Part shown: positions 16,689 to 24,993 of the stretch, piece by piece
Layout: each line of letters opens with the position of its first letter
Numbering within the stretch: the stretch's first letter is position 1
NCBI GenBank assembly: GCA_934277375.1
Contig: CAKQTZ010000007.1
Span: 1 to 64,000, forward strand
DNA length: 64,000 nucleotides
Reading direction: 5' to 3'
Origin: an uncultured Coprococcus sp.
Lineage (GTDB): Bacteria; Bacillota; Clostridia; Lachnospirales; Lachnospiraceae
The notes under the pieces: model-generated
Seen by the model: the letters and a program-made list of their open reading frames with translations, nothing else
What the model was told of the DNA's origin: nothing
The model's database searches: none
Made by a program: the position numbers and the translations under genes

Positions 16689-18533
16689 CTATTTCTTTTC
16701 TTCTATATATTTCTGTACCTGTTCCTTCAGGATATTGAACTGACACGGTCCGGTCTGAAGAACCACCGTATTGAATTCCTTCACATCAAAATCTGATCCA
16801 AGTTTTTCCTCTGCATAATCCCGGATCTCCTTCAACTCATAGTATCCGGTGGAATAACTCTGATACACCGCTGGATCACCTACCATGGTGGTGTACAGCT
16901 CATCGGCATCATCTCCGTTAAAGCCCTTTTCGTTCAGATAATCCTTCATGTCCTGAAGACTCCAGCCCTCATAGTTTATTCCTATATCAACACGACCACT
17001 TATAAGATAATTGAGCTCATCGTTGATCTGATAGAGTCTGGCCACATTTTCAGAGTTTTCCGCGTCCTTGAATGTGTAATAGCTTACCGCATCATAGCAC
17101 GCATACATTGCCCAGCCCTCTTTATATCCAAGGAAATTAAGCACCGTTCTGACCGGTTCCGGATCCGTGGACATGTAATATGCATTCTGCAGCATGTGTC
17201 CCGGATACCCCTCGTGGGCAAGTGTGGTCCACATGCCATCCGTATGTTTACCATTTACCCTGATGAGATTATTATCCTGATCATCTATAGCCGGGGACAT
17301 ATAATATGCAAGCACATTCTCCTGTATATCCTCCAGACTCTTGTCAAGGTTCTTTGCCTGGAATTGTATCTTGCCAAAATCAGGATAATGCTCTGTGGCT
17401 GTATCCATTAGAATATTAATTATGTCAGCAGGATCCTTTGAATTATCATCACCAAAAAGGTTGTCATAATTGTCCATAAGATACTGATACGAGTCGATGT
17501 CCAGCATGACTATTGAATACATCTCGGACATGAGGCTTGTCATATTCTCATCAAGCATGGCAGCCACTTCCTCCGGAGTCTTATCCGTTCCTGCAGTGTC
17601 CTGAAGAAGGTAGGCATAGTAATCCTTACCTCCATCATAATTACACAGTCCTCCCTGATTCTTTCCTGTACCACGGAGTGAAGTCATGACATCTATCACG
17701 TCCTCAAATGCCGGTATCAGGCTCTCTGCAACAGCCTTCCTGTTCTGTTCCTCATACTGCTTCACCTCATCCTGGGTGAGGAAGTTAAGTGCTTCTATGT
17801 TGTCATTGAACACCTGTATCATGAAGTGGTTATCCTTATCTTTTATAAAATCATTGCACTGCTCTATGACCTTGTCACATACAGCATCACTCATAAAATA
17901 ACCCTTCTCAGACTTTGTTTTCTCAAATTCCAGATAGGAATCAAAATAATCCCTCACCATTCCAAGAACCTGTATGTATCTCTCCACATCCCCCTTATCA
18001 TCAAATCTGTAATCGGTAAAATATGTGGAGATGTTCGCCTGCAATCCCTTCATTGGTGAAAATGGCTCACTGAGATATATATTCAGGAAATTTTCCTGTT
18101 CCGTATCCATGTACTGCTTCAGTATATCATATGTGAGCTGCTGGTTCTCTGTGAGATCATCCCTGTCAAATGACTTCAGTCTCTCATATGTCTTGTCGAA
18201 ATCTGCCTTCTGCTGACGTATCCCTTCATCGCTCATGTCATATCTGCCCATCGACACCTCAGGTTCAGGTATCCCCAGAGCATCTCCGTCCTTTATCTCA
18301 TAATTGTATGTGAGTGTATCCGATGTCACACTGTCCACATACTCATCATGCAGAAATTCCTCAAACTCCTTCTGTGTCTTCGTATATTCTTCAGCATTAT
18401 CCTTTGCAATCCCCAGAATATTCTTTTCATTGAACATATGAGAGCTGCACGCCGTGGATGTAAGTCCAACTGCCAGAGCTGCAAAGAGTACTGCTATCTT
18501 TCTTACTTTCTTTCCTAGCTTACTTTTAAACAT
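16689..18533 (-). CDS. DUF885 family lipoprotein, putative metallopeptidase
   Basis: A 614-residue exported protein. The signal peptide ends in a lipobox-like STAC, so Cys is probably lipidated. The bulk is a DUF885 helical domain with the family metal motif HEGYPGH (LAHEGYPGHMLQ), related to M32/M3-type peptidases, plus the downstream YKEGWAMYACY segment. The start at 18533 is chosen for AAGGAG 8 nt upstream. It is a single gene between the protease and the mntP terminator. The substrate is unknown; peptide cleavage at the cell surface is likely from the family. Confidence 0.9.
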   Translation of the reverse strand: MFKSKLGKKVRKIAVLFAALAVGLTSTACSSHMFNEKNILGIAKDNAEEYTKTQKEFEEFLHDEYVDSVTSDTLTYNYEIKDGDALGIPEPEVSMGRYDMSDEGIRQQKADFDKTYERLKSFDRDDLTENQQLTYDILKQYMDTEQENFLNIYLSEPFSPMKGLQANISTYFTDYRFDDKGDVERYIQVLGMVRDYFDSYLEFEKTKSEKGYFMSDAVCDKVIEQCNDFIKDKDNHFMIQVFNDNIEALNFLTQDEVKQYEEQNRKAVAESLIPAFEDVIDVMTSLRGTGKNQGGLCNYDGGKDYYAYLLQDTAGTDKTPEEVAAMLDENMTSLMSEMYSIVMLDIDSYQYLMDNYDNLFGDDNSKDPADIINILMDTATEHYPDFGKIQFQAKNLDKSLEDIQENVLAYYMSPAIDDQDNNLIRVNGKHTDGMWTTLAHEGYPGHMLQNAYYMSTDPEPVRTVLNFLGYKEGWAMYACYDAVSYYTFKDAENSENVARLYQINDELNYLISGRVDIGINYEGWSLQDMKDYLNEKGFNGDDADELYTTMVGDPAVYQSYSTGYYELKEIRDYAEEKLGSDFDVKEFNTVVLQTGPCQFNILKEQVQKYIEEKK

Positions 18534-18631
18534 ACAATAACTCCTTATTTTTTCCATTCCCACAACCTATCTTAGTATTCTATGCCATAAGGTCTTAAAT
18601 TGTCCATATATTTTATTGTAAGATTTCACCG

Positions 18632-18669
18632 TAAAACAGGCGGAGACCATCATTTCAGCCTCCGCCTGT
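18632..18669 (-). terminator. Terminator of mntP
   Basis: ACAGGCGGAG (18636-18645) pairs with CTCCGCCTGT (18660-18669); on the minus strand TTTTA follows. It lies four bases after the mntP stop. Confidence 0.8.
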
Positions 18670-18672
18670 CCG

Positions 18673-19239
18673 TTATAATATTCCAAGTCCATCCAGAACA
18701 ACCTTTATTCCTATAAGTATCAGTATTATACCTCCGACAAGTTCAGCCTTTGATTTGTACTTTGTTCCAAATATACTTCCAATCTTCACTCCAACAGCCG
18801 AACATATAAATGTTATGCAGCCTATAAACATAACAGCAAGTATGATGTACAGCGTAGACAGCTTCAGGAAAGCAAATGACACGCCAACCGCCAGAGCATC
18901 TATACTTGTTGCTATGGCAAGCAGCAGCATGACTTTGAAACTCATATCAGCATCCACTTCCTCTTCCTCACCGAAGGATTCCTTTATCATACTTCCACCT
19001 ATAAACAGCAGCAGCACGAATGCGATCCAGTGTGACCACTTGCTTACCAGATCAGCAAAAAGGCTTCCAATTATATATCCTATGATTGGCATAAGTGCCT
19101 GAAAACCGCCAAACCACGCCCCCGCTATGAGCATATGCTTAACCTTTATATTCCTGAGTGATAACCCTTTGCAAATCGATACTGCAAACGCGTCCATGGA
19201 CAATCCAACCGCCAGTAAAAACAATTCCACAATACTCAT
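18673..19239 (-). CDS. mntP: Manganese efflux pump MntP
   Basis: A 188-residue, six-helix membrane protein of the MntP (DUF204) family that exports excess Mn2+. Two repeat halves each carry the conserved aspartate motif: LSMDAFAVSICKG and TSIDALAVGVSFA. AAGGAG lies before the ATG at 19239, whereas the longer reading frame runs back into the riboswitch. The gene sits directly behind a yybP-ykoY riboswitch with a terminator, the known arrangement in which Mn2+ turns on its own export. It has its own promoter and terminator. Confidence 0.96.
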   Translation of the reverse strand: MSIVELFLLAVGLSMDAFAVSICKGLSLRNIKVKHMLIAGAWFGGFQALMPIIGYIIGSLFADLVSKWSHWIAFVLLLFIGGSMIKESFGEEEEVDADMSFKVMLLLAIATSIDALAVGVSFAFLKLSTLYIILAVMFIGCITFICSAVGVKIGSIFGTKYKSKAELVGGIILILIGIKVVLDGLGIL

Positions 19240-19285
19240 ATTTTTATCTCCTTGTGAATACAATATAAGAGCAGGCTGCATATAC

Positions 19286-19330
19286 AAAAAGAGACCTCCC
19301 GGGCAGCCATACAGCTGTCCAGAAAGTCTC
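19286..19330 (-). terminator. Expression-platform terminator of the Mn2+ riboswitch
   Basis: GAGAC(T)TTCTGGACAGC pairs imperfectly with GGCTGCCCGGGAGGTCTC over 19291-19330 and is followed by five T on the minus strand. It stands between the aptamer and the mntP ribosome binding site, so it should end transcription when Mn2+ is low. Confidence 0.8.
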
Positions 19331-19445
19331 ATCATCTACAGTAATACCAGACCAGTTTCACATGTATGTCCCCGGTCATTATGTTGATACTACAACACAT
19401 GATCACAACTGTCATGTCATCACATGCTGACTACTCCCTTAATGA
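19331..19445 (-). promoter_or_regulatory. yybP-ykoY manganese riboswitch
   Basis: On the minus strand the aptamer begins with AAGGGAGTAGTC, the hallmark yybP-ykoY motif, and later contains ATGACCGGGGAC, resembling the second conserved loop region. It is followed by an intrinsic terminator and mntP. Family assignment is by motif and gene context; known members bind Mn2+ and prevent termination when it is abundant. Confidence 0.85.
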
Positions 19446-19453
19446 ACGTGGAC

Positions 19454-19482
19454 ATTCTATCATATTGATAATTTTTTATCAA
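19454..19482 (-). promoter_or_regulatory. Sigma-A type promoter for mntP
   Basis: TTGATA (19477-19482) and TAGAAT (19454-19459) on the minus strand, spacer 17 bp, immediately before the riboswitch. The -35 box lies in a small palindrome TTGATAA-TTATCAA that could also bind a regulator. Confidence 0.7.
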
Positions 19483-19505
19483 GTATTTTATTTCAAACTT
19501 CATTT

Positions 19506-20987
19506 TTAGTCTGTCGTGTCATCCGCTGTGGCGCTGACCTCCTCAAGAGCAGGAGTTCCTCGGAGTTCTATAACCGGACTTCCTTTACCTCTTATATAAT
19601 CCCCGGTGATAGTCACCCTTCCTATGGTATCATCACGAGGTATCTGATACATTATGTCGAGCATAAACTTCTCTATTATAGCGCGCAGCGCCCTGGCTCC
19701 AGTCTTCCTCTTTATAGCCTCATCAGCTATGGCCTCATATGCGCTGTCATCAAATCTCAGATCCACCTCATCCAGCGCAAGGAGCTTCTTGTACTGCTTG
19801 AGAATAGCGTTCTTTGGCTCCTTCAGGATATCTATATACATATCCTTGTCAAGCGCATCCAGGGTAAACAGCACAGGCAGTCTTCCGAGGAATTCAGGTA
19901 TCATACCGAACTCTCTGAGATCCTCCGTAGTAATCTGTCTGAGAAGATCAGGCTCATCGTCATACTTATCCTTAAGCTCTGCCTTAAATCCCATGGATGC
20001 CTGCTTACTGAGTCTCTGTTTTATGATGTTCTCTATATCCGGGAAAGCTCCGCCACATATGAAAAGTATGTTTCTCGTATTGATAGTAGTCATCGGAACC
20101 ATGGCATTCTTGCTTCCAGATCCCACTGGCACCTCCACTTCAGCGCCTTCCAGGAGCTTCAGAAGTCCCTGCTGTACTGATTCACCGCTCACATCTCTGC
20201 TGTTGCTGTTCTGTTTCTTTGCGATCTTATCTATCTCGTCTATGAACACAATGCCCCGCTCTGCCTTCTCCACATCGTTATCCGCAGCGGCAAGAAGCTT
20301 GGACAATACACTCTCCACATCATCACCTATATAGCCCGCCTCTGTGAGTGTGGTCGCATCGGTTATGGCAAGAGGTACTTTGAGAAGTCTTGCTATAGTC
20401 TTCACCAGATATGTCTTACCGCATCCCGTAGGTCCCACCATCAGCATGTTGGACTTTTCTATCTCTATATCATCCATGGTGTCCGTGAGGACTCGCTTAT
20501 AGTGATTATACACAGCAACGGCAATAACCTTCTTGGCATATTCCTGCCCAACCACATATTCGTCCAGCATGGCCTTGATCCTATGTGGAGCCGGTATCGT
20601 CTTAAGCGACAGCTCCTCTTCCTGTTTCTTCTCCTTGGCTGCCTTTTTCTTCACCTTCTGCGACTTAGGTATATCATTCTGCTGTTTGAACTTGGACATA
20701 TCTATGTTGCCAAAAGGCATATTTGTCAGATCTATAAACTGCATATTGCCCAGTCCCGGCATATTGCCAAAGCCTGAATTGTTAAAGCTGTCAAACGATC
20801 TCTGCATACAGTCTGCACATATATTTATATCGCCTGGCATATGTATAAGTTTTCCAGCCACGCTCTCTGGTCTTCTGCACAGATAGCAGTACTTCTCATA
20901 CTCATCATCTCTGTCCTCCGATGTGCTGCCGTCGGCATCCACTGTATCAGGTGTCTTCTTATCTATATCATCATAATTATCTGCCAT
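19506..20987 (-). CDS. clpX: ClpX-type AAA+ unfoldase with extended linker
   Basis: ATP-dependent unfoldase that feeds substrates to ClpP. The N-terminal zinc domain is intact (C34, C37, C57, C60). Walker A GPTGCGKT lies at 185-192, Walker B is IVFIDEID, the pore loop is GYIG (usually GYVG) and the ClpP-binding loop reads MGF where most ClpX have IGF. At 493 residues it is about 70 longer than usual: residues 65-125 form a Gly/Asn/Met-rich then Lys/Glu-rich linker. No clpP or trigger factor lies next to it. It may be a second ClpX paralogue; whether it still pairs with ClpP is open. Confidence 0.92.
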   Translation of the reverse strand: MADNYDDIDKKTPDTVDADGSTSEDRDDEYEKYCYLCRRPESVAGKLIHMPGDINICADCMQRSFDSFNNSGFGNMPGLGNMQFIDLTNMPFGNIDMSKFKQQNDIPKSQKVKKKAAKEKKQEEELSLKTIPAPHRIKAMLDEYVVGQEYAKKVIAVAVYNHYKRVLTDTMDDIEIEKSNMLMVGPTGCGKTYLVKTIARLLKVPLAITDATTLTEAGYIGDDVESVLSKLLAAADNDVEKAERGIVFIDEIDKIAKKQNSNSRDVSGESVQQGLLKLLEGAEVEVPVGSGSKNAMVPMTTINTRNILFICGGAFPDIENIIKQRLSKQASMGFKAELKDKYDDEPDLLRQITTEDLREFGMIPEFLGRLPVLFTLDALDKDMYIDILKEPKNAILKQYKKLLALDEVDLRFDDSAYEAIADEAIKRKTGARALRAIIEKFMLDIMYQIPRDDTIGRVTITGDYIRGKGSPVIELRGTPALEEVSATADDTTD

Positions 20988-21287
20988 ATTCTCTTATTCC
21001 TTTCCTGATCTTATCAAACTCAGACAAAAATATAATAACACACATATACGACTTTTACCAACATCTGCAAATATGAAATTACTGTAAATTACTGTCCCCT
21101 CAAATTGTCGTCCACCCATCCAGCCTTAATATAATTAAGTAATGCCCCTTTTTTTCCTGTCATTTCGCAGTCAGTCTCTTTCGAATCGTTTTAATATTTC
21201 TGCATTTGTCCGGTACTATGGAATTGACTTTTTCGCTATGCTATAATCAATTCAAATAAATCCATTGGGCAAAAGGAGGACTGTAAT
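20988..21287 (+). promoter_or_regulatory. clpX/glnK divergent intergenic region with extended -10 promoter
   Basis: This 300-bp gap separates the divergent clpX and P-II genes. For the P-II gene an extended -10 (TGCTATAAT at 21239-21247) lies about 40 nt before the ATG, without a good -35 at 17 bp. AAAGGAGG precedes the start. A TTGACT at 21224 is too close to the -10 (12 bp) to be its -35. I see nothing else in the gap. Confidence 0.55.
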
Positions 21288-21626
21288 ATGAAGAAACTTG
21301 AAATTGTAGTTCGTTCAGAAAAACTTGATGATGTCAAGGCTATTCTTGACGAGTGTGAATCGACAGGTGCCATGGTATCAAACATCATGGGTTATGGTAA
21401 TCAGAAGGGATATAAGACAACTTACAGAGGCAGCGAGTACGTGGTAAACCTTATTCCTAAGGTTAAGATTGAAACCATCGCTGCAGATGACATCGCAGAC
21501 AAGATCATATTCAAGGTATGCGAGAGAATTTCCACCGGTAAGATCGGAGATGGCAAGATCTTCGTATATGATGTGGCTGACGTTGTCCGTATCCGTACAG
21601 GCGAACGTGGAGAGACAGCTCTTTAA
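21288..21626 (+). CDS. glnK: P-II nitrogen regulatory protein
   Basis: A 112-residue P-II signal protein that binds ATP/ADP and 2-oxoglutarate and gates the ammonium channel or other targets. The T-loop (KGYKTTYRGSEYVVNLIPK) contains Tyr51, the residue uridylylated in many bacteria. The B-loop reads TGKIGDGKIFV. It lies on the plus strand 1.1 kb before the ammonium transporter, separated by a convergent AraC gene, so it is not in one operon with its likely target. A strong terminator follows. GlnB and GlnK cannot be told apart from sequence alone. Confidence 0.94.
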   Translation: MKKLEIVVRSEKLDDVKAILDECESTGAMVSNIMGYGNQKGYKTTYRGSEYVVNLIPKVKIETIAADDIADKIIFKVCERISTGKIGDGKIFVYDVADVVRIRTGERGETAL

Positions 21627-21662
21627 TATCAGCAGCCTAGCCAATATCATTCCTTTTTCTAT

Positions 21663-21698
21663 ACAGGCGGTGGTTATATATCCACCGTCTGTTTTTTT
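21663..21698. terminator. Convergent terminator of glnK and the AraC gene
   Basis: ACAGGCGGTGG pairs with CCACCGTCTGT (one G-U), then TTTTTTT on the plus strand. The last codons and the stop of the minus-strand AraC gene lie inside the hairpin, so the coding end and the terminator overlap. Confidence 0.85.
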
Positions 21699-22426
21699 GT
21701 TCCCATCCGGAGTTCATCCAGAAACCTTCCCGGTGTCATCCCCGTATACCACTTGAACTCTCTTTGGAAATGTGCCTGGTCAGAATACCCCATTCCATTC
21801 ATATAATCCATCACATGGCCATATGGGTCTGCGATCATTCGCAGCGTTGTATTCCTTATCCTCACAATTCTTGCAAATGTCTTTGGCCCGATACCCAGAT
21901 TCTCTATAAAAAGTCTATGAACATGTCTTACTGTACACCCGAGGTGATCTGCCAGCTCCGGAACACTTATCTGCCCATCACTTTCATATATAAGCCCCGC
22001 CATCCGCTTGACTCTTGAATCAGTTTCCCACTGTCTGTCCCATATACTCTGGAATGTTTTCAGATGATTTTGGATTTTGTCCAGCATGACATCGATGTTC
22101 TCCTGCTTTTTATCGTCAAGCATCCCGCACAGACTCTCTTCATTTATAAAGCTGAGTCCCTGCAGACTGAAACTCTCATCCATCTCTATTATGACAAAGC
22201 TGCAGCTGCCGGTAATATCATCCGCCCTCTCCCCACAGCCCAGGTCAACCACTCTGTTTTTGCCATCTGCACATATCACACATATACCCATATTCTCCTG
22301 AGGTACAAGTTTTAATCCTCTCAGGCTGTAACCGGCTGTAAGTTTGATTTTTTTGCCATCCGCATCAATTATGGCGGTTCTGGCATCGCCATAAAAATTA
22401 ACATTCAATAAAATCTGTCTGTCCAT
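21674..22426 (-). CDS. AraC-family transcriptional regulator
   Basis: A 250-residue regulator. The N-terminal 130 residues form a beta-rich sensor of the DUF6597-like type, and the C-terminus has two helix-turn-helix units: ISVPELADHLGCTVRHVHRLF and the second ending GYSDQAHFQREFKWYTGMTPGRF, the classical AraC signature. It is convergent with the P-II gene and divergent from the ammonium transporter, whose leader lies in the shared intergenic region, so control of the transporter is a reasonable guess. The ligand is unknown. Confidence 0.9.
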   Translation of the reverse strand: MDRQILLNVNFYGDARTAIIDADGKKIKLTAGYSLRGLKLVPQENMGICVICADGKNRVVDLGCGERADDITGSCSFVIIEMDESFSLQGLSFINEESLCGMLDDKKQENIDVMLDKIQNHLKTFQSIWDRQWETDSRVKRMAGLIYESDGQISVPELADHLGCTVRHVHRLFIENLGIGPKTFARIVRIRNTTLRMIADPYGHVMDYMNGMGYSDQAHFQREFKWYTGMTPGRFLDELRMGTKKQTVDI

Positions 22427-22627
22427 CTATATGTTCTCCATTGTTTTATTTATATCTGTCATCCCAACACTTTACATTATTAATCTACCGCAAAATAAAA
22501 TAAGGTCTTGAAAGTAATGTCCGATTTTTTCAATATTTTACCATATCTCAATACTATACTCAACCCAAGTTAGTAATTGAGGTGTGGCACTGAGATACTT
22601 ATTATCAGTCATATCTCAGTGACGTAC

Positions 22628-22704
22628 GATCAGATATCATGTGCACAAAGATGTGTTTTGTCAGGATCAGACCTGGCGGGACGCATCTTTTTTTATATCT
22701 GATC
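22628..22704 (+). promoter_or_regulatory. Attenuator-like leader of the ammonium transporter
   Basis: AAAGATGTG (22647-22655) pairs with CGCATCTTT (22682-22690) and is followed by a T run: a terminator 50 nt before the amt start. A second, larger stem GATCAGATAT (22628-22637) with ATATCTGATC (22695-22704) encloses it, and GATCAGA occurs again inside at 22665-22671, offering alternative pairing. Just upstream, CACTGAGATA and TATCTCAGTG (within 22589-22622) form a further 10-bp hairpin. The set looks like a transcription attenuator; the signal is unknown. Confidence 0.55.
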
Positions 22705-22742
22705 ACTTCCACAACTACAATGTATTAAAAGGAGGAATGATT

Positions 22743-24008
22743 ATGGAAGACGTAAGCACAATTGTATTTGGAGTTTGGTTCCTCGTTGGAGCCGCACTGG
22801 TATTCTGGATGCAGGCCGGATTTGCAATGGTTGAAGCCGGTTTCACAAGAGCAAAGAATGCTGGAAATATTATAATGAAAAACCTCATGGATTTCTGTCT
22901 CGGTACAGTTTCATTCATGATCCTCGGTTCATCGCTTCTCATCGGAAGCAGTGACTGGGCACTCGGAGGTTTCATCGGAAAACCATCATGGGATTTGTTC
23001 CTTCACTTTGACAACTATGACTGGTCAAGCTTCGTATTCAACCTTGTGTTCTGTGCAACAGCAGCAACCATCGTATCCGGAGCCATGGCAGAGAGAACAA
23101 AGTTCTCTGCATACTGCATATACTCAGCTATCATCTCACTGCTGATATATCCTATTGAAGCTCATTGGATCTGGAATCCAGGTGGCTGGCTTGTAAAGCT
23201 TGGCTTCCACGATTTCGCCGGTTCATGTGCCATCCACATGGTAGGTGGTATATCAGCCCTGATAGGAGCAGCATTACTTGGACCTCGTATTGGAAAGTTC
23301 AAGAAGGATGAGAATGGCAAGGTAGTAAAGGTTCACACCTTCCCTGGTCATAACCTTCCACTCGGTGCACTCGGTGTATTCATCCTGTGGTTTGGCTGGT
23401 ATGGATTCAACGGTGCAGCAGCTACATCTGTTGAGCAGTTAGGTTCTATCTTCCTCACTACTACTATCGCACCTGCACTTGCAACAGTTTCATGTATGAT
23501 ATTTACATGGCTCAAATATGGCAAGCCTGATGTGTCAATGTGTCTCAATGCTTCACTCGCAGGTCTTGTTGCCATCACAGCTCCTTGCGATACAGTCGAT
23601 GCTTTCGGTGCAGCTATCATCGGTATCGTTGCCGGACTTCTCGTAGTATTCGGAGTATGGCTCTGTGACCACGCATTACATGTTGATGATCCTGTCGGTG
23701 CCGTAGCTGTACATGGTGTAAATGGTATCTGGGGAACAATCGCTGTCGGTCTCTTCTCCACAACAACTGTTCCTGGAAATGATACATTAAACGGTCTGTT
23801 CTACGGCGGTGGCATTCATCCACTTCTCATCCAGTTACTTGGATTTGCAGCAGTTGCAGCATGGACAGCAGTTACGATAACCATCGTATTCCTGATCATC
23901 AAGAAGACTATTGGACTCAGGGTATCTGAGGAGGAAGAGATCAAGGGTCTTGATCCTACAGAGCATGGTCTTCCTACAGCATATGCAGATTTCCTGACAA
24001 CAAAGTAA
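22743..24008 (+). CDS. amtB: Ammonium transporter (Amt/Mep/Rh family)
   Basis: A 421-residue channel for ammonium uptake with about eleven membrane helices. The family signatures are clear: WMQAGFAMVEAGF near the N-terminus, the first pore histidine in CAIHMVGG and the second in AVAVHGVNGIWG, plus the D-rich cytoplasmic end of the last helix. The start at 22743 has AAGGAGG 7 nt upstream. P-II and AraC genes are neighbours, giving a nitrogen cluster. The upstream leader with an internal terminator suggests control by attenuation. Confidence 0.95.
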   Translation: MEDVSTIVFGVWFLVGAALVFWMQAGFAMVEAGFTRAKNAGNIIMKNLMDFCLGTVSFMILGSSLLIGSSDWALGGFIGKPSWDLFLHFDNYDWSSFVFNLVFCATAATIVSGAMAERTKFSAYCIYSAIISLLIYPIEAHWIWNPGGWLVKLGFHDFAGSCAIHMVGGISALIGAALLGPRIGKFKKDENGKVVKVHTFPGHNLPLGALGVFILWFGWYGFNGAAATSVEQLGSIFLTTTIAPALATVSCMIFTWLKYGKPDVSMCLNASLAGLVAITAPCDTVDAFGAAIIGIVAGLLVVFGVWLCDHALHVDDPVGAVAVHGVNGIWGTIAVGLFSTTTVPGNDTLNGLFYGGGIHPLLIQLLGFAAVAAWTAVTITIVFLIIKKTIGLRVSEEEEIKGLDPTEHGLPTAYADFLTTK

Positions 24009-24035
24009 TCCATATTATATAGTATTATTTGCAGC

Positions 24036-24078
24036 AAAAAGCCTGTGGTATGATTGAAATTCATATCACAGGCTTTTT
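24036..24078. terminator. Terminator behind amtB
   Basis: An 18-bp stem with one G-U pair (24036-24053 with 24061-24078) ends in TTTTT on the plus strand and has A residues at its 5' side, so it can end both amtB and the convergent gene at 24130. Confidence 0.88.
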
Positions 24079-24129
24079 AATATATGCACATACTTGGCAT
24101 TCTCCAATCCCGATTTATCCTCTGACAGG

Positions 24130-24780
24130 CTACATGTTCTTCCTCATGTAGTCCTTCAATATATCACTATACTCTTCCTGATGCCTAAACATATATACGC
24201 AATGGCCGTAGCCCTTTCTGACAGTTATCGTCGCGCCAGGATAATATTTCTGTATCAGCTTGCGGCACACAATATGTGAATCTCTGCTGCCGAACTCAAA
24301 AAACAGTCTCCTCTGCATATCTGCAGGTAACATACTCTGCTCGTATTTGAAGCTGTTGCAGGTATGCACCATACATGCAAGTGCTTTCATGTCTGTCCTG
24401 CTCATGGAACCGGAAAGCTTCTTCATCACGTCAGAATCAATATCCGCTGCAGAATACATCTTCGCCACTGCCTCAGGGTGCTTCTGCATGCCTCCCATCA
24501 TCCCGCGGAACATCCATTCAACGCCCTTCATCCTCGTAAGCGCAGCCCCTTCAAGCACTGAACACTTCACTGTGAGCCATTTGCCGATCTGTATCGCATC
24601 CTTCTCCGCCCCCTCAAAGCTTCCAATATCACTGCCATGCCCGGTGAGATCCGGCGCTATTATGTGATACTCTCTGCGCATTTTTTCTACATAAGGAAAC
24701 ATCATCTCATGGCACATCCACATACCATGTATGAGCAAAATATGTGGTTTAGTCCTGTCTCCGTATTCATATATCGTCAT
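24130..24780 (-). CDS. Alpha/beta-hydrolase-like protein lacking the nucleophile elbow
   Basis: A 216-residue protein with the start of an alpha/beta hydrolase (ILLIHGMWMCHE, IIAPDLTGHGSD) and its end (FFEFGSRDSHI with the acid Asp, GYGHCVYMF with the His). The GxSxG nucleophile elbow that should lie between the helix after GSD and the next strand is absent: the sequence passes directly from DAIQIGKWL to TVKCSVLEGA. The reading frame is otherwise uninterrupted, so an in-frame loss of about 25-30 residues is likely and catalysis by a serine improbable. It may be a pseudoenzyme or be decaying. Convergent with amtB. Confidence 0.8.
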   Translation of the reverse strand: MTIYEYGDRTKPHILLIHGMWMCHEMMFPYVEKMRREYHIIAPDLTGHGSDIGSFEGAEKDAIQIGKWLTVKCSVLEGAALTRMKGVEWMFRGMMGGMQKHPEAVAKMYSAADIDSDVMKKLSGSMSRTDMKALACMVHTCNSFKYEQSMLPADMQRRLFFEFGSRDSHIVCRKLIQKYYPGATITVRKGYGHCVYMFRHQEEYSDILKDYMRKNM

Positions 24781-24934
24781 TGTATTCGTCTCCTGTCACT
24801 CTTACTGCGTGATATCCAATCTCGTTCATGTATCCTGCAGACTATTGTTAGTTATTCCTAACCTTGATTCTACCACATAGTACCTGCGCTTCACAAGCAG
24901 CAAATCAGTTATATTCCACTTTTTTCCAGGCGCG

Positions 24935-24969
24935 AAAAAAAGCACCGATCACTACCATGTGACCGGTGC
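24935..24969 (-). terminator. Terminator of the DUF6465 gene
   Basis: GCACCG-x-TCAC pairs with GTGA-x-CGGTGC (24942-24969) with one mismatch; on the minus strand seven T follow. Confidence 0.85.
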
Positions 24970-24993
24970 CGTCTCAAAACAAACATCTATAGA

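Noticed and set aside
16044..16796. 250-codon plus-strand open frame across the S8 and DUF885 gene ends
   Set aside because: Antisense to the N-terminal part of the subtilase and the end of the DUF885 gene; no coding signals.
21224..21247. Consensus promoter TTGACT...TATAAT before glnK
   Set aside because: The boxes are only 12 bp apart; kept only as an extended -10 element.
22590..22620. Sigma-54 promoter before amtB (TGGCAC)
   Set aside because: The -24-like TGGCAC is present but no GC at the required 12-bp distance.
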